Of a stretch of 64,000 nucleotides of DNA, positions 27,179 to 35,515 are shown piece after piece. Source of the stretch: Pseudomonadota bacterium (GTDB taxonomy: Bacteria; Pseudomonadota; Alphaproteobacteria; Rhizobiales; MH13). Within the stretch, counting starts at the first letter, position 1. The number at the start of each line of letters is the position of its first letter. Position numbers and translations under genes: made by a program. The notes below the pieces were generated by a model, which did no database searches, had not been told where the DNA came from, and saw only the letters and a list, made by a program, of their open reading frames with translations. The stretch spans positions 240,620-304,619 of the forward strand of contig JBCCPK010000007.1 in the NCBI GenBank assembly GCA_039024915.1. The letters run 5' to 3'.

Positions 27179-27488
27179 GAACGCTCCGCACGCTTGAATT
27201 GTGGATGAGGGAAGTTCGCCGCCTTCTAGCGCTGGATGCGTGCCCGCGCAAACTGAAAGGCGGCGCTGCGCGATTGAGTCAGCCAATTCGCGCAACTGGC
27301 ATGCGCGAAACGACCAAAATGGCGCGCCGAGGCTAAGCCGAAGCGACCTTTTTTCTTGGTCTGCGGTCGGGGGCTCTACGCTCGCAATATCATTCAAATT
27401 TTAGACAAAACTATCGCTCTCAAATTAATCGATTTGCCAGAAGTTCGCTGTACGAAGGGCAAAATGTCACTCCTTTGAGGGCGAAGCT
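27179..27488. other. Divergent intergenic region between ettA and the vWA gene
   Basis: About 310 bases without a convincing gene. The half near 27400-27480 is AT-rich compared with its surroundings and probably holds the promoter of the vWA protein; a GAGGGCG ribosome binding site precedes its GTG start. No strong dyad was found. Confidence 0.6.
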
Positions 27489-28811
27489 GTGAGCCTTTTT
27501 AGCACCCTGCGAGATCATGTTCTGCGCGCCGTTTGCCGCTTCCGCGAGCAGCAAACAGGTGCCGTCGCCGTTACGTTCGCGATCACCATTCCTGTGGTCC
27601 TGACGCTGACCGTCGTCACCTACGACTATACCAACGCCGTGCGCTTGCGCAGCATGGCCTTACAGGCTCTCGATGCCGCCCTTCTCAGCACAGCAAGGCA
27701 GCTTTCCATCGGTGAGATTGAAACGAGCGAGATTGACACGACCGTCAATGATTTCTTCAAAGCCAATATCATTGGCAAAAACCTCGATGCGCAGTGGGTT
27801 GGGGACGTTGCCGCAAATTATGACCCATCAACCGACCTGTTAAGCGGGACCGTCGAGGGGACATCGCGAGCCCTGTTTACCGGCATTGTGAACCCCCAAG
27901 GTGTCGGAATAAGCGTTGCGTCAGCCGTCGCGGTCGATCGCCAGCTCATCGAGTTGGCGTTGGTGCTGGATGTTACCGGATCCATGGACGGTCCGAAGCT
28001 CGAGGCGCTGAAAGAGGCTGCGCGGGCCTTGATCGCGACGCTTTTGCCATCCGACAATCGAGGCTTGGCTGACGCACAGGTCCGGATTTCCATCGTGCCA
28101 TATGCCGACCTCGTGAATGTTGGAACGTTCGAGCGGGACGTCACCGGCTACACGTCGGGTGAATCGTGCGTCTATGAGCGCAGTGGCGCGATGGCCTTCG
28201 ATGACACAGCCCCGGTTGGCCCGATCGCGGGGTTTGGCGACGACGATGACGGCGAAGTCAATGTTGCTTCCATCGAGTCGGGCGATCGCGAAGAAAAGAC
28301 GATCATCAACGATCCCCGCAACTTCCGCGGCTACGTCTGCGACTATCCGGCGATCGCCCCGCTCACATCGGATGCCGGGTCGCTCTATGACCAGGTCGAT
28401 GAGCTAAGTGCTGGCGGTTGGACCGCGGGCCACATTGGCATCCAGTGGGGCTGGTACACGCTTTCAAACGAATTCCACGATGTTTGGCCGCACGAATCTG
28501 TGGGGCGCAGCTACGGACGCCGAGACACCAGAAAAGCGATGGTGGTCATGACGGATGGCGCCTTCAACACCTGGTACGACGACGACAATGGTGATGCCTT
28601 CCGGCAGTCAGAGACGCTTTGCCGATCCATCAAGGACATCGGGATCACGATCTATACGGTTGGCTTCCAGACCGGCAGCGCGGAAGAGGCGTTCCTGCGG
28701 GACTGCGCCTCAGGGCGAGCGAACTACTATGACACAACGACAAGAAGCGCGCTGGTCGCCGCGTTTGAAGCGATCGCCGACAATTTGAACTCGATCCGCC
28801 TGGCACAATAG
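27489..28811 (+). CDS. TadE/TadG-like protein with von Willebrand A domain
   Basis: Protein of 440 residues. The N-terminus has a TadE-type helix (QQTGAVAVTFAITIPVVLTL, about residues 21-40) typical of pseudopilins of the Flp/Tad pathway. From residue 155 a vWA domain follows, with a MIDAS-like LVLDVTGSMDG and, later, VVMTDGAFN. The start is GTG. An acidic insert (GFGDDDDGEVN) sits between. Such TadG-like proteins are surface or periplasmic adhesion/assembly factors, but no other tad genes are in the window, so this is an orphan. Its start was chosen for the RBS GAGGGCG. Confidence 0.82.
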   Translation: MSLFSTLRDHVLRAVCRFREQQTGAVAVTFAITIPVVLTLTVVTYDYTNAVRLRSMALQALDAALLSTARQLSIGEIETSEIDTTVNDFFKANIIGKNLDAQWVGDVAANYDPSTDLLSGTVEGTSRALFTGIVNPQGVGISVASAVAVDRQLIELALVLDVTGSMDGPKLEALKEAARALIATLLPSDNRGLADAQVRISIVPYADLVNVGTFERDVTGYTSGESCVYERSGAMAFDDTAPVGPIAGFGDDDDGEVNVASIESGDREEKTIINDPRNFRGYVCDYPAIAPLTSDAGSLYDQVDELSAGGWTAGHIGIQWGWYTLSNEFHDVWPHESVGRSYGRRDTRKAMVVMTDGAFNTWYDDDNGDAFRQSETLCRSIKDIGITIYTVGFQTGSAEEAFLRDCASGRANYYDTTTRSALVAAFEAIADNLNSIRLAQ

Positions 28812-28871
28812 AACGTCCATCGTCCCGGCCATTGCTGCAGAAGCGATGGTCGGAGATAAGACGCGCTGCTG

Positions 28872-29402
28872 TCACCTTTGCGACGAGAAGTGCGTCTGCA
28901 AATAGCCCAAAATGATCTCCCGCTGTTCGGAACCATAATCGGGCATGTTCTGCTCGTTGATCATCCAATCCCAAAGATATTCCCATCGCGCATCGGTGAG
29001 CCGCTGCTGGGCGAAGGTTTGCGCCGAGTGGCACGGCGTGCACGAATAATAAGTGTCTTCGACGCCTGCGGTATCGGGCAGATTATCAAGGTCCTCCCGC
29101 AGCGCCACGTCAACGCCTGACGATCGCTGACCGCCAAGCATCGGGTTACCCGCGCCGCCCATGGGCGAAAGGGGTGACAGGGGTGCAACAACGCTTGGTG
29201 CGGTCATCGGGTTGGGCGCAACCGGTGCTACCGGTAAAGCGGGAGCGATGGGCTGGCCCTGCACCATGGGATTGGGAAGTGGCACCATTGGGTTTGGAAG
29301 CTGCCCGGCCATCGGATCAGGCACCGCCATTTGAGCCGACACGCTCGGCATAAGCGCGCCCATCAATGCAATGGCTGCCAAGCATGAAAGACTTTTTCGC
29401 AT
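28872..29402 (-). CDS. sorB: Sulfite dehydrogenase cytochrome c subunit (SorB/SorU-like)
   Basis: Periplasmic monohaem cytochrome of 176 residues. After a signal peptide (MRKSLSCLAAIALMGAL) comes a Pro/Met-rich linker of about 70 residues and then a C-terminal haem c domain with C121-T-P-C124-H125 and a likely axial Met in MINEQNMPDYG. The CHSAQTFAQQRL...YLWDWM pattern is that of the small subunit of sulfite:cytochrome c oxidoreductases, which takes electrons from the molybdenum subunit encoded just upstream (89-base gap from the SorA stop). The Pro/Met repeat linker is unusual and may tether the haem domain. Confidence 0.87.
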   Translation of the reverse strand: MRKSLSCLAAIALMGALMPSVSAQMAVPDPMAGQLPNPMVPLPNPMVQGQPIAPALPVAPVAPNPMTAPSVVAPLSPLSPMGGAGNPMLGGQRSSGVDVALREDLDNLPDTAGVEDTYYSCTPCHSAQTFAQQRLTDARWEYLWDWMINEQNMPDYGSEQREIILGYLQTHFSSQR

Positions 29403-29490
29403 CAGTGGTGTTCCCGCATTCACCAGTCAAATGGTCTGCGGGGTCGATCCCGTTTTCCGACCCCGCAGCTGAGCTTACCGCCGAAGCGAG

Positions 29491-30786
29491 CTAGGCAACA
29501 ACAACCGCAATCCGGTGGATCATGTTGTTGCCATAGCCGCGCGGATTCCACCCGGGCGTGCTCGGCGGCTGCGTGCGTCCCTGTTCGTCGGTCGCCCGCG
29601 TCCAGACCTCATAGTAGCCGGCCTGTGGAACCGTGATGGAGGCTGAAAAGTGCTGCCAAGCGTAGCGGTTGCGCGGCGCGGCGAGCGATGCAGGCTGCCA
29701 GGTTTGGCCAAAGTCGATTGAGGTCTCGACCATGGCCACCTCACCATCGGCCCACGCATGGCCCCGAATAGAGAAGGTCTGACCGACCTGCGTTCCTGTC
29801 GGCGGGTTGGTGATCAGCGATTTGACCGGCATGGTGGTCATGACCACCATGTCTTCTTCGGGCACCTCGGTTCCTGGCGCGACCGGGTAGGCTGGCATGC
29901 GGTAGGAGAAACCGCCCATCTTGGCACCGTCGTGCTCTTGATCACGGACCCAGATGCGCGTCAGCCACTTCTGTGAGGCCGATCCCGGATAGCCCGGCAC
30001 AACCGTGCGCAGCGGGAACCCATGGATCCCTGGCAGATCATTACCGTTCATGCCGAACGCGATCAGCGAATCCTCTTCCAACGCTTTTTCAATGGGAATA
30101 CCGCGGGAAATCGCTTCGCGCGTTGGGTCGCCAGACAGATGGGGATCGTTGCCATAGTGGCCCGTGTAAACGGCGCTTGGTTTGAGCCCTGCCGACTGCA
30201 GGACGTCACGCATCCGCACGCCGGTCCATTCGGGGCAGCCGATTGCGCCCGTTGTCCACTGATTGCCCGATGCACCGGGGTTGAAGAACGCTCGCCCGTT
30301 ACCGCCACATTCCAAGATAAGCTGACGGGTGATAACTTCGTAATTACTGCGCAAATCATCGAGTGTCAGCTCGAGCGGGGTGTCGACCTCGCCGTCGATC
30401 GTCAGCGTCCAATCGGTCGCATCCATGGTGAAGGCCTGATCGGGCACCATACCGTTATTGCGCACAAACAAACGGCTGGCAGGCGTAACGTTGTCGTCAA
30501 GAAGGTGCGGCGCCGTCTCAGCGTTCACCGGCCGATCATTGAGAAGCGTCAGGCCGTCCTTGTCGGCCATGGCGTCCATATCTTCCATGCCCTGGGCGCG
30601 CGCGAGACCGACCGGCCTGTAGCCCTCGGGCAGATAGCGGCCAAAGGGAATTCCAACACCCATGGCAGCGGTCAATGCGGCAAGGCTCGCACCTTTCATA
30701 AAGGCGCGGCGGCCCGGATCGGGCTGGGCGGCATCGGCGGCGTGTTCCGGCCCGTCATCCACAGCTATTGAACTGAAGTCATCCAT
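29491..30786 (-). CDS. sorA: Sulfite dehydrogenase molybdopterin subunit (SorA/SorT family)
   Basis: Periplasmic molybdenum enzyme that oxidises sulfite to sulfate and passes electrons to cytochrome c. The 431-residue protein has a Tat signal (R26-R27-A-F-M-K) for export of the folded cofactor protein, a sulfite-oxidase molybdopterin domain with the molybdenum-ligand Cys160 in LILECGGNGR, and a C-terminal Mo-co dimerisation domain (from about residue 315, TNPPTGTQVGQTFSIRG). I used the ATG that places the twin arginines normally; the frame is open 16 codons further upstream. With the cytochrome gene it forms a SorAB-type pair. It could remove sulfite made by the sulfoquinovose genes near 51 kb. 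Confidence 0.93.
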   Translation of the reverse strand: MDDFSSIAVDDGPEHAADAAQPDPGRRAFMKGASLAALTAAMGVGIPFGRYLPEGYRPVGLARAQGMEDMDAMADKDGLTLLNDRPVNAETAPHLLDDNVTPASRLFVRNNGMVPDQAFTMDATDWTLTIDGEVDTPLELTLDDLRSNYEVITRQLILECGGNGRAFFNPGASGNQWTTGAIGCPEWTGVRMRDVLQSAGLKPSAVYTGHYGNDPHLSGDPTREAISRGIPIEKALEEDSLIAFGMNGNDLPGIHGFPLRTVVPGYPGSASQKWLTRIWVRDQEHDGAKMGGFSYRMPAYPVAPGTEVPEEDMVVMTTMPVKSLITNPPTGTQVGQTFSIRGHAWADGEVAMVETSIDFGQTWQPASLAAPRNRYAWQHFSASITVPQAGYYEVWTRATDEQGRTQPPSTPGWNPRGYGNNMIHRIAVVVA

Positions 30787-31048
30787 GGTTTGTTTCCTCC
30801 TCTGGCCGCCGCCCTCGTTTATCGTGGCGTGCATGACCGTACAGGCAAGGTTAGGCGAGCAAGCGGTGAAGGCAAGCCGTCGTGCCCGACCAAGTGTCCA
30901 GTCACTTTATGCACCACAGCCCGATAAGCGGCGAAACCGTTGCAAACCGACACTCTGTGACCTACGTCACGCCTTCGCCGATTTCGATCGCGCATACTTC
31001 CGCTGCGCTCCGCACTTGGCGCGCCAACACAATAAAATACGGTGGGCC

Positions 31049-31447
31049 ATGTCCCTCGACCCGCTCGCCATTCTGGCGATACTCTTCGGGCTACAAGCGA
31101 AGCATTTCCTGTTCGATTTTGTCTTTCAAAGTGATTGGCAGGTTCGCAACAAAGGCATCTATGGCCACCCAGGCGGCATCGCCCATGCTGGCCTGCATGG
31201 TGTGGGCACTCTTGTCGTGCTTGGCCTATGCAGCGCTTTTGGTGTTTTGAGCTTGCCGCTGGCGGCGGCTTTGGCGATCGCTGATTTCGCCATTCACTAC
31301 CATGTTGATTGGGCAAAGGCGCGGATCGCCCGCAAGCTCTACCTGACGCCTGAACGCTCTGGCTTCTGGGTCGCGCTCGGTGCGGATCAGGCCGCCCATC
31401 AAGCGACGTATCTTCTGCTGCTAGTCGTGCTGATCGCCGCGCTTTGA
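31049..31447 (+). CDS. DUF3307 membrane protein
   Basis: Protein of 132 residues with about four membrane segments, read from the ATG at 31049 (MSLDPLAILAILFGLQAKHF). The AKHFLFDFVFQSDWQVRNKG segment, split as AKHFLFDFVFQ and SDWQVRNKG, and the later HYHVDWAK and LGADQAAHQATYLL match the DUF3307 family of small membrane proteins with conserved histidines and aspartates, function unknown. Alone on the plus strand, convergent with the next gene, with only seven bases between stops. Confidence 0.8.
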   Translation: MSLDPLAILAILFGLQAKHFLFDFVFQSDWQVRNKGIYGHPGGIAHAGLHGVGTLVVLGLCSAFGVLSLPLAAALAIADFAIHYHVDWAKARIARKLYLTPERSGFWVALGADQAAHQATYLLLLVVLIAAL

Positions 31448-31454
31448 GCGCCTA

Positions 31455-31796
31455 TCACAGAAGCAAACTGCCCAGACCGAGGCCGACCATGAAAGCGCCC
31501 GCCAGGAGCGCCAAAACGACTGGCTGGCTAAACAACTCCTTCGCTCTGCGATCTGCACTGGCAGCATCGTCGTCACCGCTACCAAGCATTTGGTCGACAA
31601 ACGTGGTTTGTGCTTCTTCGGCCCCGGCTTCGAACTGATCGAGGTAGGCCTGTCTCTGCGCGGCATCGACGCCGCTTCGGTCAAGGCTCTCTTCCAGACG
31701 ATTGCGGGACCGGTCGAAGAAATCGCGCATCGCGCGCAGGCTTGTTGGCGGCGCTTGGTGCAGCGCTTCAAGCAGTAATTTGGAAAATACAGGCAC
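31455..31796 (-). CDS. Tail-anchored small membrane protein
   Basis: Protein of 113 residues, soluble and highly charged for 90 residues with helical segments (RAMRDFFDRSRNRLEESLD, given as RAMRDFFDRSRNR), ending in one membrane helix (VVLALLAGAFMVGLGLGSLLL, read in two halves LALLAGAFMV and GLGLGSLLL). No family recognised. It starts 33 bases after the DUF2259 gene stop and is probably co-transcribed with it. Two other overlapping frames exist but lack this coherent topology. Confidence 0.55.
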   Translation of the reverse strand: MPVFSKLLLEALHQAPPTSLRAMRDFFDRSRNRLEESLDRSGVDAAQRQAYLDQFEAGAEEAQTTFVDQMLGSGDDDAASADRRAKELFSQPVVLALLAGAFMVGLGLGSLLL

Positions 31797-31829
31797 GCTC
31801 GCGCTCCGGCGACGACTCGAATTGCGGTA

Positions 31830-32582
31830 TTACAAGGGCAAATCGAAGGGGACCGCAACAAATCGGCGATCAAGGCCCTCAAACCCCAGTTGATAAACGC
31901 TGATCAAAGCAACCGCCCGGCCGGGGGACGGGTCAAACGGCCTGATGATGGCCGCGATGCCATAGCGCTCGGGGCAGCCGCGAGAACTGGGAATACCGGT
32001 ATCGCGATATACGGTCCGCGCGGCCTGGCTCTCGCTTTGAAGGCTGAGCCTGAACCCATGTGGCTCGACCATCCCAAAACAGTCGACCCTGGCCGGGAGC
32101 GGAAAGCGCTCAAGGCTGAGCACCCAAAGATCGCCAAAGGGCGATGCGACGGGCTCTTTGTAGAAGGCCATGCGCTCCTGTTGCGAGCCGACTTCCGTGG
32201 GGCCGGAGGCGGCAATGAGCCGGTGGGCAGCCGTGATGTCGTACTGGTTGAGAAGCGGCCGCGCTTGAACAAGCGCTTCGACGCGCACCGTGTGCAGCAT
32301 CTGCATGAAATCGCTTCGGCCACCGACCTCCTGTTCGGAGCGGGACACGCGGATCGGCGTTCCGCTCACCCAACGGTCAGCCTTCAGGTCAATGATGAAG
32401 ATGTCCGAGTATGGCAGGCCGGCGCCATCGGCTATGCCAAACTGCTCAAATGCGAAATGCTCGCCATCGGGCGAATAACCCAATATGCGATACTCCGCTA
32501 AGTCCGCCGCCCCCGCAGGGCCGGCAGCCGAGAGCAGTATCGCTGTTACCCATGCCACCAAGCGCACCAAAATCGCATTCAT
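31830..32582 (-). CDS. DUF2259 predicted secreted protein
   Basis: Protein of 250 residues starting MNAILVRLVAWVTAILLSA, a signal peptide cut after AGA near residue 25. The mature part has the DUF2259 pattern: ILGYSPDGEHFAFEQFG (read ILGYSPDGEHF, AFEQFG), YSDIFIIDLKADRWV, and a C-terminal RGCPERYGIAAII. The family is periplasmic and of unknown function, with a beta-propeller-like start. An in-frame ATG 55 codons upstream would remove the signal peptide from the N-terminus and was rejected. Its start is 27 bases from the divergent methyltransferase gene. Confidence 0.82.
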   Translation of the reverse strand: MNAILVRLVAWVTAILLSAAGPAGAADLAEYRILGYSPDGEHFAFEQFGIADGAGLPYSDIFIIDLKADRWVSGTPIRVSRSEQEVGGRSDFMQMLHTVRVEALVQARPLLNQYDITAAHRLIAASGPTEVGSQQERMAFYKEPVASPFGDLWVLSLERFPLPARVDCFGMVEPHGFRLSLQSESQAARTVYRDTGIPSSRGCPERYGIAAIIRPFDPSPGRAVALISVYQLGFEGLDRRFVAVPFDLPL

Positions 32583-32609
32583 TTCGTCAAATCCTTCAGG
32601 CCCATACGT

Positions 32610-33428
32610 ATGACAGACACCCCTCCGATAGACTGGGATGAAGTGGACGCGATCTATGATGCCGCGCGCAAGGCCGATGTGACAGGCGACACGGCGACGG
32701 CCACAGTTTTGTACCGGCAGCTGCTGACAATCGACCCCGACGATCATCTTGGCGTCATCCTCAGGTTAAGTCGGTTGGATGGCACCCTGCCTGAGAAGGC
32801 ACCGGACGCTTACGTTGCAACCCTGTTCGATCAGGTTGCGGAGCGTTTTGAGGCGATCCTTGTGGATCAACTCGGTTACGCCGTGCCCTTGATGATTTCC
32901 CAGATGCTCACGGAGCGAGGTGTACCAGCCTCCAACCGCTGGCTTGATCTGGGCTGCGGCACCGGCCTATGCGCCATGGCGTTGGAAGATCAAACAGCTC
33001 ATCGGGTGGGCGTCGATCTCGCGCCCACCATGGTGGAGATTGCCAGCGAGTTGGACCTCTATCAGGAGCTTGCGACCGGTGAAATCGTTGAGTTTCTCGT
33101 GAACCGGCCCATTGCAGCGCCCTTTGACCTGGTAACGGCAGCCGATGTTCTCCCGTATGTCGGTGCGCTGGAACCCTTGCTTGCAGCGCTCGGTACCCAT
33201 GTCAGCGCTGGCTCGCACTTTGTTTTTTCAACCGAAGCACTCGGCGAAGACAGTCCTTGCGAAGGGTTCGCTTTGGGTGAACACAAGCGCTTTGCCCACA
33301 AGCGCCGCTACTATGAGACCGCCCTGAACGCTCATGGCTGGACGGTGGAGGCCGCGAAGTCCGTGATGGTGCGTCTTGAACAGGAAGAGCCCGTGATGGG
33401 TGATTTGGTCCTAGCGCGCAAACACTAG
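32610..33428 (+). CDS. Class I SAM-dependent methyltransferase with TPR-like N-terminus
   Basis: Protein of 272 residues. Residues 1-50 form a helical TPR-like hairpin (ATATVLYRQLLTIDPDD). The methyltransferase core follows, with motif I LDLGCGTGLCAMAL near residue 111, VGVDLAP as motif II and FDLVTAADVL as motif IV. This layout matches predicted methyltransferases with an N-terminal TPR domain found widely in Alphaproteobacteria; the substrate is not known. Divergent from the DUF2259 gene and sharing a 27-base promoter space. Confidence 0.85.
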   Translation: MTDTPPIDWDEVDAIYDAARKADVTGDTATATVLYRQLLTIDPDDHLGVILRLSRLDGTLPEKAPDAYVATLFDQVAERFEAILVDQLGYAVPLMISQMLTERGVPASNRWLDLGCGTGLCAMALEDQTAHRVGVDLAPTMVEIASELDLYQELATGEIVEFLVNRPIAAPFDLVTAADVLPYVGALEPLLAALGTHVSAGSHFVFSTEALGEDSPCEGFALGEHKRFAHKRRYYETALNAHGWTVEAAKSVMVRLEQEEPVMGDLVLARKH

Positions 33429-33558
33429 CTTTCGCGCGTATGCAAAAGCTGATCGCGTTCAACATCTTGAATTTTGTGCAGTGCAATATAAACTGCGCTC
33501 GCCTCTCCAATGCGCATCCCTGCCGCTCGGATCAAGGCGCATACAAAGGAGAGCTTCC

Positions 33559-34218
33559 ATGAGCGGTCTGATCCTGACGGTCGCGCAGCAAAAAGGCGGA
33601 TCAGGTAAGACAACCCTGTCCGCGCATCTCGCAACGGCACTGTCCTATGCGAAAATGCGGGTGGCGGTTCTCGACTGTGATCCGCAAGGTTCGCTCGGTG
33701 AGTGGCTTGAAGAACGCGAAAACAGGCTTGGGTCTGACAGCACGGGCCTCACCTTTCGCACCGCCTCAGGGTGGGGTGCCCGCCGCGAAGCGCGCTCGTT
33801 GGCCAAAGACCATGACGCTGTGGTCATCGACACGCCGCCTAAAAGCGATACGGAGGCCCGCCCGGCCATCGAAGTCGGCGACCTCGTGATCGTTCCGGTT
33901 CAACCATCTCCCATGGACGTCTGGGCCTGTGGCTCGACCATTGAGCTTGCACGAAAGGAAAATACGGCGACGCTGCTCGTGCTTAATCGCGTACCGCCGC
34001 GAGCGGCGATCACGGCGGAGATGACTGACGCGCTGAAGGATGTAGATTCGAAGCTTGCCAAATCGCGCATCGGCAACCGGGTCGGCTTTGCCGGCGCCAT
34101 GAGCCTTGGCCTGACCATCATGGACACCGACCCAACCGGCAAGGGCGCAAGCGAAATCGATGCGCTTCGCAAGGAAGCGGTCCGCGCCGCAAAAGCTGCG
34201 GTCAAAGCCAACGCCTGA
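33559..34218 (+). CDS. Orphan ParA/MinD-family ATPase
   Basis: P-loop ATPase of 219 residues starting MSGLILTVAQQKGGSGKTT with the deviant Walker A K12-G-G-S-G-K-T that defines ParA/MinD proteins, followed by VLDCDPQGSLGEW (A') and VVIDTPPKSD (B). The start has a strong RBS (AAGGAGAG). No parB gene or parS-like site is adjacent, so it is not a plasmid or chromosome partition pair; short ParA-like orphans often position protein clusters or polar complexes. The C-terminus is Lys/Ala rich, perhaps for nucleoid binding. Confidence 0.88.
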   Translation: MSGLILTVAQQKGGSGKTTLSAHLATALSYAKMRVAVLDCDPQGSLGEWLEERENRLGSDSTGLTFRTASGWGARREARSLAKDHDAVVIDTPPKSDTEARPAIEVGDLVIVPVQPSPMDVWACGSTIELARKENTATLLVLNRVPPRAAITAEMTDALKDVDSKLAKSRIGNRVGFAGAMSLGLTIMDTDPTGKGASEIDALRKEAVRAAKAAVKANA

Positions 34219-34238
34219 CAGGCCTGTCCTGGTCCGGT

Positions 34239-34481
34239 TTACACGGGATCGGCGATCGTCTGTTTCACACCGCGCTGCCTGTGTTTTTGCCAAACCTCAG
34301 CAATCGCCGATGCGACGCCTGCGCGGCAGCGTTGGCGATCCTTTTCGCTCCAGATCTGCCCTTTACCGGGCGCTTCATCCGTCTTCTTTGGTGGGGCGAG
34401 GCGCTGCTTGTCTCCATTAGACAGGTTTGCACTGAGGATCGTTTGCGCGTCACTGAGGGCAAACCCACAAATTCCACACAT
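34239..34481 (-). CDS. Small hypothetical protein with N-terminal CxxC
   Basis: An 80-residue frame starting MCGICGFALSDAQ, preceded on the minus strand by a purine-rich GAGAGGG six bases before the ATG. The rest is hydrophilic and basic, with one more Cys (QRCRAGV). The N-terminus superficially resembles class II glutamine amidotransferases, which begin MCGI, but no amidotransferase domain follows. It is convergent with the ParA gene (20 bases between stops). Could be a small metal-binding or regulatory protein, or a spurious frame. Confidence 0.4.
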   Translation of the reverse strand: MCGICGFALSDAQTILSANLSNGDKQRLAPPKKTDEAPGKGQIWSEKDRQRCRAGVASAIAEVWQKHRQRGVKQTIADPV

Positions 34482-34629
34482 GATGACCCTCTCTCGCTGG
34501 CGCCGACACAAAATGCTAGGCCCGTGAAAGCACATCATGCGCTGGCGCGGGCGGCAAGTTAGCGCTAGCACAGACCCCAGGGGATCGGCTTTGAGAGGCA
34601 TCAAAGCGCCACCAACGATTGCGGATCAC

Positions 34630-35505
34630 ATGCGTTTTACCATCACCCACGCGACGGACTATGTGTTCAGTGCCCCTGTGGAGTTGCATCCGCATCGGAT
34701 CATGATGAGGCCACGCGATGGCCACCATTTACGCATCGTTGACGCGTTGTTGTCGATCAGTCCAAACGCAAGCACGGTCTGGTCGTTCGACGTTTTTGGC
34801 AATTCGATCGGCACCTTGAGCTTTGCCGGCGCGGCTGATCGGCTCGCCATAACATCGACGCTCGACATCGAGCGGTTCGCTGCAAATCCCGAAGGCATGC
34901 TGGTCGATGGTCGGACAGCCAGATACCCGCTTGAGTACAGCCCGGAGGAGCGGCGCGACCTGGCCACCTTGCTTCTCATGGATGACGAGCGGGGCCTACC
35001 AGCCCTCGAAAGCTGGATCGAAGGACATAACCTGCGCGGGTCCGACGACGCATTAAGTCTCGCGCGCGCTTTGATGGAGAGCATTTATACCGGGTTCACC
35101 TACGAAGCGCGGTATTCCGAGGGTACGCTTTTGCCATCGCAGATGCTTGAGGCCGGCTCCGGCACCTGCCGCGACTACGCGTTCTTTATGATGGAGGCGG
35201 CGCGCGTCGTGGGCTTTGCCGCCCGATTTGCGACCGGATACCTGTATTCCCCCGCTCTCGACAATGCCGACGGGCCCACAACCGTCGGCGCCGGTGCGAC
35301 GCACGCCTGGGCAGAGCTGTTCATTCCCGGCGTTGGTTGGATAGACTTCGATCCGACCAACAATCTGACTGGGTCCGCCGATCTCATCAAAGTGGCGACG
35401 GTCCGCAAACCCTCCCAAGCCATCCCCGTGTCGGGTAGCTTCACGGGCCCACAGGGCGCCGGCGGCCCACCGCAGGTCAGTGTCACCGTGGCGCGGACAA
35501 ACTGA
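34630..35505 (+). CDS. Transglutaminase-like cysteine protease family protein
   Basis: Protein of 291 residues. Residues 1-80 form the beta-rich N-terminal region (MRFTITHATDYVFSAPVELHPHR) found before transglutaminase cores in bacteria. The core has a complete catalytic triad: C180 in GSGTCRDYA, H225 in ATHAWAEL and D241 in WIDFDPTN. No signal peptide, so cytoplasmic; such proteins are usually peptidases or amidases. The start ATG was chosen at the beginning of this conserved domain. Ends ten bases before the aldehyde dehydrogenase start, suggesting one operon. Confidence 0.88.
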   Translation: MRFTITHATDYVFSAPVELHPHRIMMRPRDGHHLRIVDALLSISPNASTVWSFDVFGNSIGTLSFAGAADRLAITSTLDIERFAANPEGMLVDGRTARYPLEYSPEERRDLATLLLMDDERGLPALESWIEGHNLRGSDDALSLARALMESIYTGFTYEARYSEGTLLPSQMLEAGSGTCRDYAFFMMEAARVVGFAARFATGYLYSPALDNADGPTTVGAGATHAWAELFIPGVGWIDFDPTNNLTGSADLIKVATVRKPSQAIPVSGSFTGPQGAGGPPQVSVTVARTN

Positions 35506-35515
35506 GGAAGCACCC

